From Clostridiales bacterium (GTDB lineage: Bacteria; Bacillota; Clostridia; Christensenellales; Pumilibacteraceae): a stretch of 49,211 nt of DNA. The stretch spans positions 1 through 49,211 of the forward strand of contig JAFLVB010000005.1 in the NCBI GenBank assembly GCA_022508465.1. Reading direction: 5' to 3'. This document shows positions 23,307-32,284 of this stretch, piece by piece. The notes under the pieces were generated by a model. It was given only the letters and a program-made list of their open reading frames with translations, did not search any database and was not told the origin of the DNA. Position 1 is the first letter of the stretch; every line of letters begins with the position of its first letter. The position numbers and the translations under genes were made by a program.

Positions 23307-25787
23307 TTGACTACTCAAAATCAGAACACGCAAAATGAAAAAGAAGGCGTTAGATACGAAAATATCAAACGTCTTAAAGCCATGATAGCGCAAGGCAGTG
23401 AATTTAATGCGTTAATTGCGGACGTAAAAAACATTAAGCGTAAGATTGACGAGATGCTTGCGTCCTACCGCGCCACCGAAAAGGAAAGGGAAAAGGCGCG
23501 CAAGGTGGAACAGCCTGTAATCAAGGAGACGGCGCCCGCGCCTGCTCCCGTAAAAGAGAAGGAACCGCCCAAGCAAGTAGTAAAGGAGAAGCCCGTAGTG
23601 GCAGTCCAGCCGGAAAAGCCTGTCGAACAGCCCAAAAAGAATGTTCCGAGCTATGTTCGTGGCGTTGTAGTTCCTCCGCCAAAGCCGGTTCCGCCGGTAA
23701 GAGAGCCGCGCAAAAATGCTCAAGGCGGGCCGCGTCAGCAGGGTGGTCGCAAGCCCGACGGCAAGCCGACTACTCAACAACCCCGTTTGCAAAAGCCGGG
23801 TGGTATGAAGATTCCTCCGGTAAAAATGGAGCTGCCTGTCGTAAAGGAGCGCAACAAGTCGTTTGACAACAAGCGCAAGGACCACAAGCCCGAAGACAAA
23901 AAGACGATGAATAAGCGCACGCTTATTCGCAAGGGCTTTATTCAGGACGACGTGGGCGAGGAGCGCATGGGTACGCGTAAGCTCAAGAACAAAAAGCCCA
24001 AGACCGTACAGACATTTACTCCGATAAAGATAGAAAAGGCTGTAATTACAACCGAAAACCTCACAGTTAAGATTTTGAGCGAAAAGATAGGTAAAACGGC
24101 GCAGGAAATTATCAAGCAGCTCATGGTGCTTGGCATTATGACAAACATAAACAGCGTTGTCGACTTCCAGACAATGGAACTCGTTGCTAACGAGCTTGGC
24201 GTGGAGCTCGAACTCAAGCTCGACAAGACTATGGAGGCTCAGCTCGAGGAGGCTCACGAGGAGGCAGACAAGGAAGAAGATCTTGTTAAGCGTCCTCCCG
24301 TTATTACCGTTATGGGTCACGTCGACCATGGTAAGACGTCGCTACTCGACGCTATTCGTAAGACATCGGTGGCTGCCGGCGAGGCGGGCGGAATCACGCA
24401 GCACATAGGTGCGTACTCGGTAGTTTGTAAGGGCGAGAAGATCACCTTCCTCGACACCCCGGGTCACGAGGCATTTACCGAAATGCGTGCGCGCGGTGCT
24501 AAGGTTACCGATATAGCAATCTTGATTGTTGCAGCCGACGACGGCGTAATGCCTCAGACGATCGAGGCGATCAATCATGCCAAGGCTGCCGACGTGCCTG
24601 TCATTGTTGCTATCAACAAGATAGATAAGCCAGGCGCTAATATAGATAGAATCAAGCAACAGCTCACCGAATACGGGCTTGTGACAGAGGAATGGGGCGG
24701 CGATACTATTATGGTACCCATTTCGGCTAAGCAAGGTCAGGGCATAGACAAGCTGCTTGAGATGATTCTCTTTGTTGCAGAGTACAACAACTATCGTGCT
24801 AACCCCAACCGCAATGCTAAGGGCTCGATTGTCGAGGCAAAGCTCGACAAGGGCAAAGGACCTATTGCCAACGTCATCGTGCAAAACGGTACGCTCAAAG
24901 TGGGCGACTTCGTTGTGTCTGGTATGACATTCGGACGCGTGCGCGCTATGACAGACGACAAGGGGCGTAATATTAAAGAAGCCGGTCCGTCCATGCCCGT
25001 ATCCGTACTCGGATTTAACGAAGTTCCGTCGGCTGGCGATGCCATTTATGTGGTAAATGATGAAAAGACTGCAAGACAGGTTATTGAGGAACGTAACACC
25101 AAGCTCAAGAACGAGCAGGCTAATCAAGGACAAAAAGTAACCTTTGACGATATGATGAACAAGTTTAATGAAGGTCAGCTCAAAGAGTTTAACCTTATCG
25201 TTAAAGCGGATGTTCAGGGCTCTGTGGAGGCGCTCAAAGCGTCGCTGCTTAAGCTTGAAGGCGAAGACGTCAAGGTGCGCGTAATACATTCGGGCGTAGG
25301 CGCAATCAACAAATCCGACCTTATGCTCGCTAATATTTCCAATGCGATTGTTATAGGCTTTAACGTAAGACCGGACAACGAGTCGCGCGCGCTTGCCGAG
25401 CAGAACGGCGTGGACGTAAGACTGTACCGCGTTATTTACGAGGCGCTCGAGGATATGGAGCGCACAATCAAAGGCCTTGCCGAGCCTAAGTATCAAGAGG
25501 TTAATATCGGTAGAGCGCAAGTTCGTAACGTGTTCAAGATTACAGGCGTTGGTATGGTTGCAGGTAGCTATGTGTTAAGCGGCAAGATGCAGCGTAATGC
25601 TAAGGTTAGGGTGTTCCGCGGCAGCGAGATGATACACGACGGCGTTATCGAAACGCTCAAGCGCTTTAAGGATGACGTTAAGGAAGTGGGCGTAGGCTAC
25701 GAATGCGGTATTTGTATCGCCGGCTTTAACGATATTAAAGAGAACGACGAACTCGAAGCCTATATCTTAGAAGAAATCAAAGCGTAG
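23307..25787 (+). CDS. infB: Translation initiation factor IF-2
   Basis: IF-2 is the GTPase that brings initiator tRNA to the 30S subunit. The 826 residues have a basic, proline-rich disordered N-terminal region (about 25-210), the IF2_N fold, and a G domain with [10 protein letters not shown] near 338, DTPGHEAF near 385 and NKID near 438. Domains II-IV follow. The start is a TTG directly after the ylxQ stop with GGAGG about 9 bases upstream. The TAG stop is inside the hairpin at 25786. Confidence 0.96.
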   Translation: MTTQNQNTQNEKEGVRYENIKRLKAMIAQGSEFNALIADVKNIKRKIDEMLASYRATEKEREKARKVEQPVIKETAPAPAPVKEKEPPKQVVKEKPVVAVQPEKPVEQPKKNVPSYVRGVVVPPPKPVPPVREPRKNAQGGPRQQGGRKPDGKPTTQQPRLQKPGGMKIPPVKMELPVVKERNKSFDNKRKDHKPEDKKTMNKRTLIRKGFIQDDVGEERMGTRKLKNKKPKTVQTFTPIKIEKAVITTENLTVKILSEKIGKTAQEIIKQLMVLGIMTNINSVVDFQTMELVANELGVELELKLDKTMEAQLEEAHEEADKEEDLVKRPPVITVMGHVDHGKTSLLDAIRKTSVAAGEAGGITQHIGAYSVVCKGEKITFLDTPGHEAFTEMRARGAKVTDIAILIVAADDGVMPQTIEAINHAKAADVPVIVAINKIDKPGANIDRIKQQLTEYGLVTEEWGGDTIMVPISAKQGQGIDKLLEMILFVAEYNNYRANPNRNAKGSIVEAKLDKGKGPIANVIVQNGTLKVGDFVVSGMTFGRVRAMTDDKGRNIKEAGPSMPVSVLGFNEVPSAGDAIYVVNDEKTARQVIEERNTKLKNEQANQGQKVTFDDMMNKFNEGQLKEFNLIVKADVQGSVEALKASLLKLEGEDVKVRVIHSGVGAINKSDLMLANISNAIVIGFNVRPDNESRALAEQNGVDVRLYRVIYEALEDMERTIKGLAEPKYQEVNIGRAQVRNVFKITGVGMVAGSYVLSGKMQRNAKVRVFRGSEMIHDGVIETLKRFKDDVKEVGVGYECGICIAGFNDIKENDELEAYILEEIKA

Positions 25788-25826
25788 TACTTTTTTGAAA
25801 AAAAGTACTCAAAAAACTTTTAAGCA
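25786..25826 (+). repeat. T/A hairpin family copy overlapping the infB stop
   Basis: AGTACTTTTTT pairs with AAAAAAGTACT, followed by CAAAAAACTTTTAAG. Compared with the copy at 18714, the two outer stem pairs changed together (G:C to A:T and T:A to G:C), so pairing is kept. It begins within the stop codon of infB. Confidence 0.7.
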
Positions 25827-25866
25827 AGTTTGATACTGCTTTCGTTAATAAAACAAGGACTTATAA

Positions 25867-26214
25867 ATGAATTTCAGAATAGACAGAGTAAATAGCGAAC
25901 TTCAAAAAAGTATTTCGGAAATTATCCGCAGGCTCAAAGACCCGAGGATTACGTCCATGATAAGCGTACTCGAGGTTGACACCGCGCGCGACATGGCAAC
26001 TGCAAAGGTTTATGTGAGCTTTTACGGCGGAGACCCGCAAGAAACTCTTGCCGCGCTCAAAAAGTGCGCAGGTTTTATAAGACGCGAACTCAGGAATGAG
26101 TACAGAGAGCTTAGGTCTGTTCCGGAGCTTAACTTTCTGCCCGATACTTCTATGCAATACGGCGAAAAAATAGATGCAATACTCGAAGGACTTAAAAAGA
26201 ATGGAGCTGATTGA
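25867..26214 (+). CDS. rbfA: 30S ribosome-binding factor A
   Basis: RbfA is a cold-shock and 16S rRNA maturation factor acting on the 30S subunit. The 115 residues have the KH-like fold; the motifs RVNSELQKSISEIIRRLKDPRI at the N-terminus and VPELNFLPDTSMQYGEKID near the C-terminus are diagnostic. AAGGA is 8 bases before the ATG. It overlaps the DHH phosphoesterase gene by 14 bases, in the usual infB-rbfA-nrnA-truB-ribF order. Confidence 0.95.
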   Translation: MNFRIDRVNSELQKSISEIIRRLKDPRITSMISVLEVDTARDMATAKVYVSFYGGDPQETLAALKKCAGFIRRELRNEYRELRSVPELNFLPDTSMQYGEKIDAILEGLKKNGAD

Positions 26215-27142
26215 TAGCATAAAAGCTGCTCAAAAAATATTGATTGTAGGTCACATGCGTCCGGACGGAGACTGTCTGGGTGCCGGTCTTGCATTATACC
26301 ATCTCGCGCTCAACGAAGGTAAAACGGCAGACGTCGTTTACGACTCTGATATACCCGAGCGTTATGCGTTTTTGCCAGACTTTGATGTGATTAATAAGTA
26401 TACGGGTTCGCCGTATGACCTTTTGCTTATAGTTGACTGCGGCGACGATCTCAGGATGGGCAAATATATCAAGCAGCTTAAAAGAGTGGCTAAAAGCATA
26501 CAGTTCGACCACCATATCACAAATAACAACTTTGCCGAGATCAACTATGTCTATCCCGAAAAATCGAGCACTTGCGAGATTTTAGCAGACCTTCTATTGC
26601 CCGAAGGCTTGGTGGACAAGACTATAGCATCATATCTTTATATCGGACTGTCCACAGATACCGGACATTTTATGCATAGCAATGTCACGCAAAACGTATA
26701 TGATACCGCGTCAAAGCTGCTCGCTTGCGGTGCGGACGCGTATAACTTAAACATTTTGTTGTATCGCTCCAATACGCTCAATAAGACAAAGCTTATAGGC
26801 CGAGCAATTAAGTCTATGAAGTTCTTTTGCGATAATTCGATATGCGTTATTTCAATCAGGCCTAACGATTTAGTTGAAACAGGGTGCTTGCTCGCCGATA
26901 CCGAGGGGCTTATCGACCTTGCAATGGATATAGGCTGTGTCAAGGTTGCTGTGTGCATGACCGAACAGCCCGAAAACAAGTACAAGATAAGTTTTCGCAG
27001 TAAGGGCTTTAACGTTGCCGAGTGCGCTGCAGTTTTTGGCGGCGGCGGACATGTTCAGGCGGCGGGCTGTGTTGCTTCGGGAATGTATGAGGACGTACTT
27101 AGTAAGATAGTCAAGTCGATAACGGACGGAATGGACGTATGA
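26201..27142 (+). CDS. nrnA: DHH family phosphoesterase (oligoribonuclease/pAp phosphatase NrnA)
   Basis: NrnA degrades very short RNA oligomers (and pAp). From ATG 26201, with AAGGA 10 bases upstream, the product has 313 residues. The DHH metal-site motifs are in order: GHMRPDGDCLGAG, the aspartate in VDCGD and FDHHITNN near residue 98. The DHHA1 domain ends with GGGGHVQAAG. The frame can be extended upstream by nine residues, but that part has no ribosome binding site. It overlaps truB by 4 bases. Confidence 0.9.
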   Translation: MELIDSIKAAQKILIVGHMRPDGDCLGAGLALYHLALNEGKTADVVYDSDIPERYAFLPDFDVINKYTGSPYDLLLIVDCGDDLRMGKYIKQLKRVAKSIQFDHHITNNNFAEINYVYPEKSSTCEILADLLLPEGLVDKTIASYLYIGLSTDTGHFMHSNVTQNVYDTASKLLACGADAYNLNILLYRSNTLNKTKLIGRAIKSMKFFCDNSICVISIRPNDLVETGCLLADTEGLIDLAMDIGCVKVAVCMTEQPENKYKISFRSKGFNVAECAAVFGGGGHVQAAGCVASGMYEDVLSKIVKSITDGMDV

Positions 27143-27978
27143 CAGGCGTTATCAACCTATACAAACCAAAGGGAATAACAAGCAGCGACGCCGTTGTCAA
27201 GGTGAAAAGATTGTTGCATACAAGGGCGGTCGGGCATATGGGAACGCTCGACCCTCAGGGCGAAGGCGTGCTGATTTTAGGCGTGGGCAAAGCGACGCGC
27301 CTTTTTGATTATTATCTATCTAAAGACAAAGTGTACGAAGCCGAGTTTACTTTCGGCGAGGAGACCGACACTTTTGACGGTGAAGGCGAGGTTTTGTTTA
27401 GCGGTGGCAGAATGCCTACCGAGGCGGAAATCAAAGCCGAGCTAAGCACATTTGTGGGCAAGCAGCTACAAGTTCCGCCTTTATATAGCGCTAAAAAAGT
27501 GGGTGGGCGCAAGGCGTATGACATTGCTCGCAGCGGAGGAAGCATCGAGCTTAAGCCTTGCGAGATAGAGATTTTTGCGTTTGAGCTATTAGAGTATAGC
27601 GGCAATAAAATTATAGTAAAAGTGCATTGCTCGAGCGGAACTTACATACGTTCGCTTTGTCGTGACCTTGCGCATAAGCTGGGTACATATGCAATTATGA
27701 CAGCGATAAAAAGGACGCGATGCGGGGCGCTTAAAGTGGATAATTCGGTGCGTTTAGAAGATCTGACTCCCGAAAAAATCTTGTCCGTTGGGGATGCTTT
27801 GCCAGAGATAGAAAAGCTGTATTTATCGGACGAAGTTTATAAAGAGATATCCAACGGTCGCAAGATAAAGGTGGAAAAGGACGGGAGATATCTCGTCTTT
27901 TGCAAGGGCGAAATGTTCGGGATAGGAGTCGCCGAAAAAGGCCTTCTTAGTATTGAGATTTATATGAGGGAAGAATGA
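27139..27978 (+). CDS. truB: tRNA pseudouridine-55 synthase
   Basis: TruB makes the universal pseudouridine in the T-loop of tRNAs. The 279 residues carry the N-terminal NLYKPKGITS, the catalytic HMGTLDPQGEGVL (active Asp), YSAKKVGGRKAYDIAR and the CSSGTYIRSL motifs. The C-terminal part is a short PUA-like segment. Translationally coupled by overlaps to both neighbours. Confidence 0.95.
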   Translation: MTGVINLYKPKGITSSDAVVKVKRLLHTRAVGHMGTLDPQGEGVLILGVGKATRLFDYYLSKDKVYEAEFTFGEETDTFDGEGEVLFSGGRMPTEAEIKAELSTFVGKQLQVPPLYSAKKVGGRKAYDIARSGGSIELKPCEIEIFAFELLEYSGNKIIVKVHCSSGTYIRSLCRDLAHKLGTYAIMTAIKRTRCGALKVDNSVRLEDLTPEKILSVGDALPEIEKLYLSDEVYKEISNGRKIKVEKDGRYLVFCKGEMFGIGVAEKGLLSIEIYMREE

Positions 27979-28826
27979 AGATTTCTTTGGCGATGGGATT
28001 TTTCGATAGCGTGCATATCGGGCATAGGCAGCTTATTGCAAGGAATAGGGAGTATGCTTTAGCGCATGGACTGACTCCTGCCGTGCATACGTTCAGCAAT
28101 GATATAGGGGAGTACTTCGGTTCAAAGCAGCTTTATAACTTTAAAGAGAGAGAAATTTTGCTTAAAAATGCCGGAGCCGACCTTATTATATCAGACATAT
28201 TCAGCGAGGAAGTGATGAATATGGACGGTAAGAACTTTCTTGACGAATTGACGGCTAAGTACGATATAGGAGCGTTTTTTTGCGGTTATGACTATACTTT
28301 TGGCAAAGATGCGCTATATAATGCCTCACATTTAGCTGATTATGCCAGACATAACAACATTTATTGCGAGATTTTGCCGCCTTATACTGTGGATAATAAA
28401 AAGGTTTCCACTTCGCACATAAAGCAGCTACTGTCTTGCGGCGAGGTGGAGCACGCAAATAGCTTGCTCGGTTCACCATACACGATGCGCGGCTTAGTAG
28501 TGCACGGCAGAGGTGTTGGGACAGGCTTCGGCTATCCGACCGCCAACATCGAGCATAACGGATTTTTGCCTAAGGACGGTGTTTACAAGACGATAGTATC
28601 GGTAGGTGACGCCGACTATTTGGCGCTCACAAACATAGGCGCCAAGCCGACTTTTAATATAGATTCGACGTCTGTCGAGACTATGCTCATAAATTTTGAC
28701 GGCAATTTATACGACAAGGAAATAACGATTAAATTTATAAAATATCTTCGTCCCATAATAAAATTCAAGGACGGCAACGAGCTGATGAGGCAAATACAAA
28801 AGGACATAAAGGAGGCATTATGCTAA
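27975..28826 (+). CDS. ribF: Bifunctional riboflavin kinase/FAD synthetase
   Basis: RibF makes FMN from riboflavin and FAD from FMN. The N-terminal adenylyltransferase has the GFFDSVHIGHRQL nucleotide loop and CGYDYTFGKDA near residue 92. The C-terminal kinase has RGLVVHGRGVGTGFGYPTAN near residue 180. At 283 residues it is shorter than the usual 305-320; both active regions are kept. It overlaps truB and the next gene. Confidence 0.93.
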   Translation: MKISLAMGFFDSVHIGHRQLIARNREYALAHGLTPAVHTFSNDIGEYFGSKQLYNFKEREILLKNAGADLIISDIFSEEVMNMDGKNFLDELTAKYDIGAFFCGYDYTFGKDALYNASHLADYARHNNIYCEILPPYTVDNKKVSTSHIKQLLSCGEVEHANSLLGSPYTMRGLVVHGRGVGTGFGYPTANIEHNGFLPKDGVYKTIVSVGDADYLALTNIGAKPTFNIDSTSVETMLINFDGNLYDKEITIKFIKYLRPIIKFKDGNELMRQIQKDIKEALC

Positions 28827-29656
28827 GGATAGGACCTTCGGGAAATTCCCAATCGTTTTACGACGAGGGGCATGCTCATACATACGAGGAGGCTGAGTGG
28901 CTTCACGCCAAAGGGCTCAACGCCTTTGAATATTCGTTTGGACGTGGCGTTTCGCTTTCGGACGCAACAGCTGCTAAAATTAATGAAGCGTTTAGTAAGT
29001 ATGATATAGAGATAAGCGCGCATGCGCCGTACTACACCAACTTTGCCAATCCCGATCCCGAGATGATTGAAAAGTCTATTATGTATATCGTTAAGTCGAT
29101 AGAGGCGATAAAAAAGATGGGGGGCAATCGAGTTGTGTTTCACCCTGCTTCTTGCGGAAAGTCGCCTCGCCCCGAGGCAGTAAAAAGGGCCAAAGACAAC
29201 ATTGCCGCTATGATGAGCGTACTTAAAGGCGAATTTTTGCTCGCCGCAGAGACGATGGGCAAACTTGCGCAGATAGGCACGGTGGAGGAGATAATCGACT
29301 TTTGTACTGTGGACGATAGGCTTATCCCTTGCTATGACTTTGGGCATATCAACAGCTATATGCGCGGCGGGCTTAAAACAAAAGACGATTATAGACGCAT
29401 AATCGAATTGACATTTGAAAAACTCGGCGACTTTAAGACAAGGAATATGCACATACATTTTTCCAAGATTATGTACGGAGCATCGGGCGAGATTAAGCAC
29501 CTCACTTTTGCCGACGACAAGTTCGGGCCCGAGTATTTGCCGCTTGCCGAGCTCATCGACGAGTACGGCTTAACGCCTTATATAGTGTGCGAGTCGGACG
29601 GAACAATGGCGGAAGACGCATTATTTATGAAAAACTGTCATAAAAAGGTTTACTAA
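28820..29656 (+). CDS. Endonuclease IV-like TIM-barrel protein (AP endonuclease family 2)
   Basis: The 278-residue TIM-barrel protein resembles deoxyribonuclease IV, which cuts DNA at abasic sites using three metal ions. Likely metal ligands are visible in order: SAHAPYY, VFHPAS, AAETMGK, CYDFGHINS, HIHFSK and CESDGT. AAAGGAGG precedes the ATG. It is coupled to ribF by an overlap, ending the rimP operon. Sugar-phosphate isomerases share this fold, so the exact substrate is less sure than the family. Confidence 0.8.
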   Translation: MLRIGPSGNSQSFYDEGHAHTYEEAEWLHAKGLNAFEYSFGRGVSLSDATAAKINEAFSKYDIEISAHAPYYTNFANPDPEMIEKSIMYIVKSIEAIKKMGGNRVVFHPASCGKSPRPEAVKRAKDNIAAMMSVLKGEFLLAAETMGKLAQIGTVEEIIDFCTVDDRLIPCYDFGHINSYMRGGLKTKDDYRRIIELTFEKLGDFKTRNMHIHFSKIMYGASGEIKHLTFADDKFGPEYLPLAELIDEYGLTPYIVCESDGTMAEDALFMKNCHKKVY

Positions 29657-29677
29657 TTCCAAAATTTATGATATACT
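29649..29677 (+). promoter_or_regulatory. Possible promoter for the peptidase-efp pair
   Basis: TTTACT, 17-base spacer, TATACT, overlapping the stop of the preceding gene. The leader would be about 230 bases and would include the two repeats at 29697 and 29862. Confidence 0.45.
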
Positions 29678-29696
29678 ATAGTTGCACGGGCACTAC

Positions 29697-29823
29697 AATC
29701 CCCTCCTCGGCCGAGCAATGATTGCATTGCGAACGCCACGGAGCGCAGCGTAGTATGCACTTCGTGCCAGCTCCCCTTTAACAAAGAAAGTCTTCATATA
29801 AATGTGTATTCTAAAGGGGCGCC
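29697..29823 (-). repeat. Expanded inverted copy of the double-hairpin repeat
   Basis: It starts AATCCCCTC, as does the inverted copy at 32134, and contains GCACTTCGTGCC, CAGCTCCCCTTT and, 40 bases on, AAAGGGGCGCC. The first-hairpin loop and the segment after the second hairpin both carry extra sequence, including the small hairpin GCAATGATTGC. It looks like a copy enlarged by insertions. Confidence 0.5.
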
Positions 29824-29861
29824 TTTCTTAAAGGTTAACTGATATAGCTCGCACGAGCTTA

Positions 29862-29902
29862 CTTAAAAGTTTTTTGGTTACTTTTTTGCCTAAAAAAGTA
29901 AC
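29862..29902 (-). repeat. Inverted copy of the T/A hairpin family before the peptidase gene
   Basis: On the minus strand it reads GTTACTTTTTT-AGGC-AAAAAAGTAAC followed by CAAAAAACTTTTAAG. It ends one base before the ribosome binding site of the peptidase gene, so on the plus-strand mRNA the hairpin adjoins the translation start. Confidence 0.65.
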
Positions 29903-29912
29903 AGGAGGAAAA

Positions 29913-30950
29913 ATGTTCGACAATAATATTGATACTTTGGTCGTCCTCTCCGGCGTAAACCGCTACTATTTTTCTAAACAAGAAACATCGTTCGGTTGCG
30001 TAATACTTCACGAGGGCGAGAAAATATTTTTGACCGATTTTCGTTATATCGGACATATCAGCAAGGCACTAAACGGTTGGAACGTTATCCTCACTTCGGG
30101 CAATCAACTTTACGATGCAATTAACTCGGAGCTCACAAGGCTCAATGCCGAGGTGGTAGGTTTCGAGGACAAGTCGCTTTCGGTCTATGAGTTCACTCAG
30201 CTCAGTAACGCTTGCGGCGCATTCCACTTCGTGCCGGCGTCGGGCTTGATAGAGGCTATGCGCGCCATAAAGACAGAGGAAGAGATCAAAAAGATCGCCG
30301 CCGCGCAGATAGTTGCTCAAAAGGCGCTTACTAAGGTTGTCCCGCTCATAAAGCCGGGCATAACGGAGCGCGAAGTTGCCGCCAACCTTATATACGAGAT
30401 GCAGATTCTCGGGGCAGAGACATATTCGTTTGAGCCGATTGTTGCGTTTGGTGACGGCAGCGCCGTACCGCATCACAAGACGAGCAGCAAGCGCAAACTC
30501 GAAAAGAACGAACTCGTGCTTATCGATATGGGCGCAAAGGTGGACGGATATTGCTCGGATATGACGCGAACATTCTGCATAGGTCAGCCTAACGAGAAGC
30601 TCGCCAAGATCCACAAGATCGTCCTCGAGGCGCAGGAGTACGCTCTTGCCAGCATAAGGGCAGGCATCACAGGACACGAGGCAGATTCGTTTGCGCGCGA
30701 ATACATAACTTCGCACGGGTACGGCAAAGAGTTCGGACACTCGCTCGGTCACGGCGTAGGACTTGAAATTCACGAGTTCCCGCGTCTTGCGGCAGGGTCG
30801 GACGTAATCCTAAAGCCCAATATGATAGTTACGATAGAGCCGGGCATATATGTCGAGGGGCTTGGTGGAGTTCGTATCGAGGACTTTGCTGTCGTAAAAG
30901 AAGACGGGCTACTCAACTTAACTAATTTTGATAAAAATATAAATCTCTAA
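29913..30950 (+). CDS. Xaa-Pro aminopeptidase (M24 family)
   Basis: A 345-residue cytoplasmic metallopeptidase that removes the residue before a proline. The pita-bread metal ligands are visible: the aspartates in [19 protein letters not shown], the histidine in [13 protein letters not shown], and the glutamates in [11 protein letters not shown] and VRIEDFAVV. The start is the ATG with AGGAGG 4 bases upstream; a longer TTG frame would translate the hairpin repeat. It lies 11 bases before efp, the same pairing as yqhT-efp in Bacillus. Efp relieves stalls at prolines, so both genes concern proline peptides. Confidence 0.92.
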   Translation: MFDNNIDTLVVLSGVNRYYFSKQETSFGCVILHEGEKIFLTDFRYIGHISKALNGWNVILTSGNQLYDAINSELTRLNAEVVGFEDKSLSVYEFTQLSNACGAFHFVPASGLIEAMRAIKTEEEIKKIAAAQIVAQKALTKVVPLIKPGITEREVAANLIYEMQILGAETYSFEPIVAFGDGSAVPHHKTSSKRKLEKNELVLIDMGAKVDGYCSDMTRTFCIGQPNEKLAKIHKIVLEAQEYALASIRAGITGHEADSFAREYITSHGYGKEFGHSLGHGVGLEIHEFPRLAAGSDVILKPNMIVTIEPGIYVEGLGGVRIEDFAVVKEDGLLNLTNFDKNINL

Positions 30951-30961
30951 GGAGGAGTTTT

Positions 30962-31522
30962 ATGATAGAAGCAGGAGATTTCAGAAAAGGCATTACCTTG
31001 GAAATAGATGGTAAAGTATACGTTATTGTGGATTTCCAACACGTAAAGCCGGGCAAAGGCGCAGCATTTGTAAGGGCTAAGATCAAGAATGTCATTACAG
31101 GACAGGTTCTTGAGCAGACATTTAACCCGTCGGACAAGTATCCGCTTGCTCACATCGAGCGCAAGGAAATGCAGTATTCGTACAATGACGGCGACCTTTA
31201 TTACTTCATGGATATGGAGTCGTTTGAGATGATTCCTTTAAACTACGATGTTTGCGCAGACGCACTCAAGTATATAAAGGAAGAGATGATGGCTACCGTA
31301 CAGTTCTACAAGGGCAGCGCGTTCAGCGTAGAAGCACCCAACTTTGTTGAGTTGGTTATCGCTGAGACCGAGCCGGGCATCCAGGGCGATACGTCCAAAG
31401 CAGGCAACAAGCCGGCTAAGCTCGAGACGGGTACAAGTATCCAAATTCCGCTGTTTGTCAACCAGGGCGAAAAGATCAGAGTAGATACCCGCACCGGAAC
31501 ATATATGGAACGTGTAAAATAA
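30962..31522 (+). CDS. efp: Elongation factor P
   Basis: EF-P binds the ribosome beside the P-site tRNA and rescues stalling at polyproline. The 186 residues are the standard length, with three beta-barrel domains. The loop carrying the modifiable lysine is [10 protein letters not shown] near residue 30, and the C-terminal signature INIPLFVNxGE-type stretch reads [28 protein letters not shown] precedes the ATG. It is followed by a clear intrinsic terminator. Confidence 0.97.
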   Translation: MIEAGDFRKGITLEIDGKVYVIVDFQHVKPGKGAAFVRAKIKNVITGQVLEQTFNPSDKYPLAHIERKEMQYSYNDGDLYYFMDMESFEMIPLNYDVCADALKYIKEEMMATVQFYKGSAFSVEAPNFVELVIAETEPGIQGDTSKAGNKPAKLETGTSIQIPLFVNQGEKIRVDTRTGTYMERVK

Positions 31523-31530
31523 TTAACAAT

Positions 31531-31560
31531 AAAGGACGACTACAAATGTCGTCCTTTTAT
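31531..31560 (+). terminator. Intrinsic terminator after efp
   Basis: A 9 bp perfect stem (AAAGGACGA/TCGTCCTTT) with a 9-base loop, followed by TATGTTGCTTTTTTT. Confidence 0.85.
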
Positions 31561-31599
31561 GTTGCTTTTTTTGTTTTGCAAATAATTTAGGAGGAGAAC

Positions 31600-31742
31600 G
31601 GCTCCCCTTAGTAAGGGGAGCTGGCGCGGAGCGCCTGAGGGGATTAACGGCTCCCCTTGCTAAGGGGAGCTGTCACGAAGTGACTGAGGGGATTAACGGC
31701 TCCCCTTAGTAAGGGGAGCTGTCACGAAGTGACTGAGGGGAT
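31600..31742 (+). repeat. Three tandem copies of a 46 bp double-hairpin repeat (49 bp period)
   Basis: The copies start at 31600, 31649 and 31698, separated by AAC. Each has a first hairpin GCTCCCCTT/AAGGGGAGC with a 3-base loop, a second hairpin (GTCAC-GAA-GTGAC in copies 2 and 3; GCGC-GGA-GCGC in copy 1), then TGAGGGGAT. The third copy ends 9 bases before the ATG of the DUF559 gene, and its GAGGGG may act as that gene's ribosome binding site. The stem change in copy 1 keeps the pairing. Confidence 0.92.
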
Positions 31743-31751
31743 GTGTAATAA

Positions 31752-32111
31752 ATGGAGCGCAAATATAACAAAAATTTAATTGCAAATGCTAAATCGCTTC
31801 GTAAGAACATGACGAAGGAAGAACGGCATTTATGGTATGACTTCCTTAGGTCTTATCCTGTAAAATTCAGAAGGCAGGCTGTTATCAATAAATATATTGC
31901 CGATTTTTATTGTCCCGAAGCAAAGCTTATAATCGAATTAGATGGCTCTCAGCATTTTGAAGATAAGGGAGTCGAATATGATGAAAAGCGTACTGAGTTT
32001 ATTGAACAATACGGATTAACGGTAATAAGAATAGCCAATAATATGATAAACAAACAATTTAAGGAAGTATGCGAATATATAGATAACTATATAAAGCAAA
32101 TTGTTTCATAG
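31752..32111 (+). CDS. DUF559 (Vsr-like fold) endonuclease-domain protein
   Basis: The 119-residue protein belongs to DUF559, a restriction-endonuclease-like fold related to very-short-patch-repair nucleases. Family motifs are clear: LRKNMTKEERHLWYDFLR near the N-terminus, FRRQAVINKYIADFYCPE, KLIIELDGSQH with the likely catalytic Asp, and YGLTVIRIANN. The cellular role of stand-alone DUF559 proteins is unsettled. The gene lies between three direct repeats and one inverted repeat, like a unit with terminal inverted repeats, and is AT-rich against its neighbours. The ATG has no standard ribosome binding site apart from GAGGGG from the repeat 11 bases upstream. Confidence 0.88.
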   Translation: MERKYNKNLIANAKSLRKNMTKEERHLWYDFLRSYPVKFRRQAVINKYIADFYCPEAKLIIELDGSQHFEDKGVEYDEKRTEFIEQYGLTVIRIANNMINKQFKEVCEYIDNYIKQIVS

Positions 32112-32133
32112 AAAAACGGAGTGAGTAGAGAAC

Positions 32134-32182
32134 AATCCCCTCAGTCACCTAACGGTGACAGCTCCCCTTAGTAAGGGGAGCC
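32134..32182 (-). repeat. Inverted copy of the double-hairpin repeat after the DUF559 gene
   Basis: The reverse complement has the same order as the upstream copies: GCTCCCCTT/AAGGGGAGC, then GTCACC-GTTA-GGTGAC, then TGAGGGGATT. The second stem is one pair longer. It faces the upstream tandem copies and so closes the DUF559 unit (31600-32182). Confidence 0.92.
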
Positions 32183-32244
32183 TTTTATGCGGGCGCACAA
32201 TATCAACCCATAAATTTCAATTTATCATTTTATTTTGCGTATAT

Positions 32245-32275
32245 AAAGCCCGACTGTTATTTGCAGTCGGGCTTT
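32245..32275 (-). terminator. Terminator between the DUF559 and helicase genes
   Basis: A 12 bp perfect stem (AAAGCCCGACTG/CAGTCGGGCTTT) with a 7-base loop. It lies 9 bases past the helicase stop on the minus strand and may serve both convergent genes. Confidence 0.8.
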
Positions 32276-32284
32276 AGGTTTACT

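Noticed and set aside
24342..25520. Minus-strand open frame (392 codons) inside infB
   Set aside because: Antisense shadow of infB caused by its codon bias; no independent signals.
31600..31742. CRISPR array (regular repeats with 49 bp period)
   Set aside because: Units are joined by only AAC, there are no variable spacers and no cas genes.
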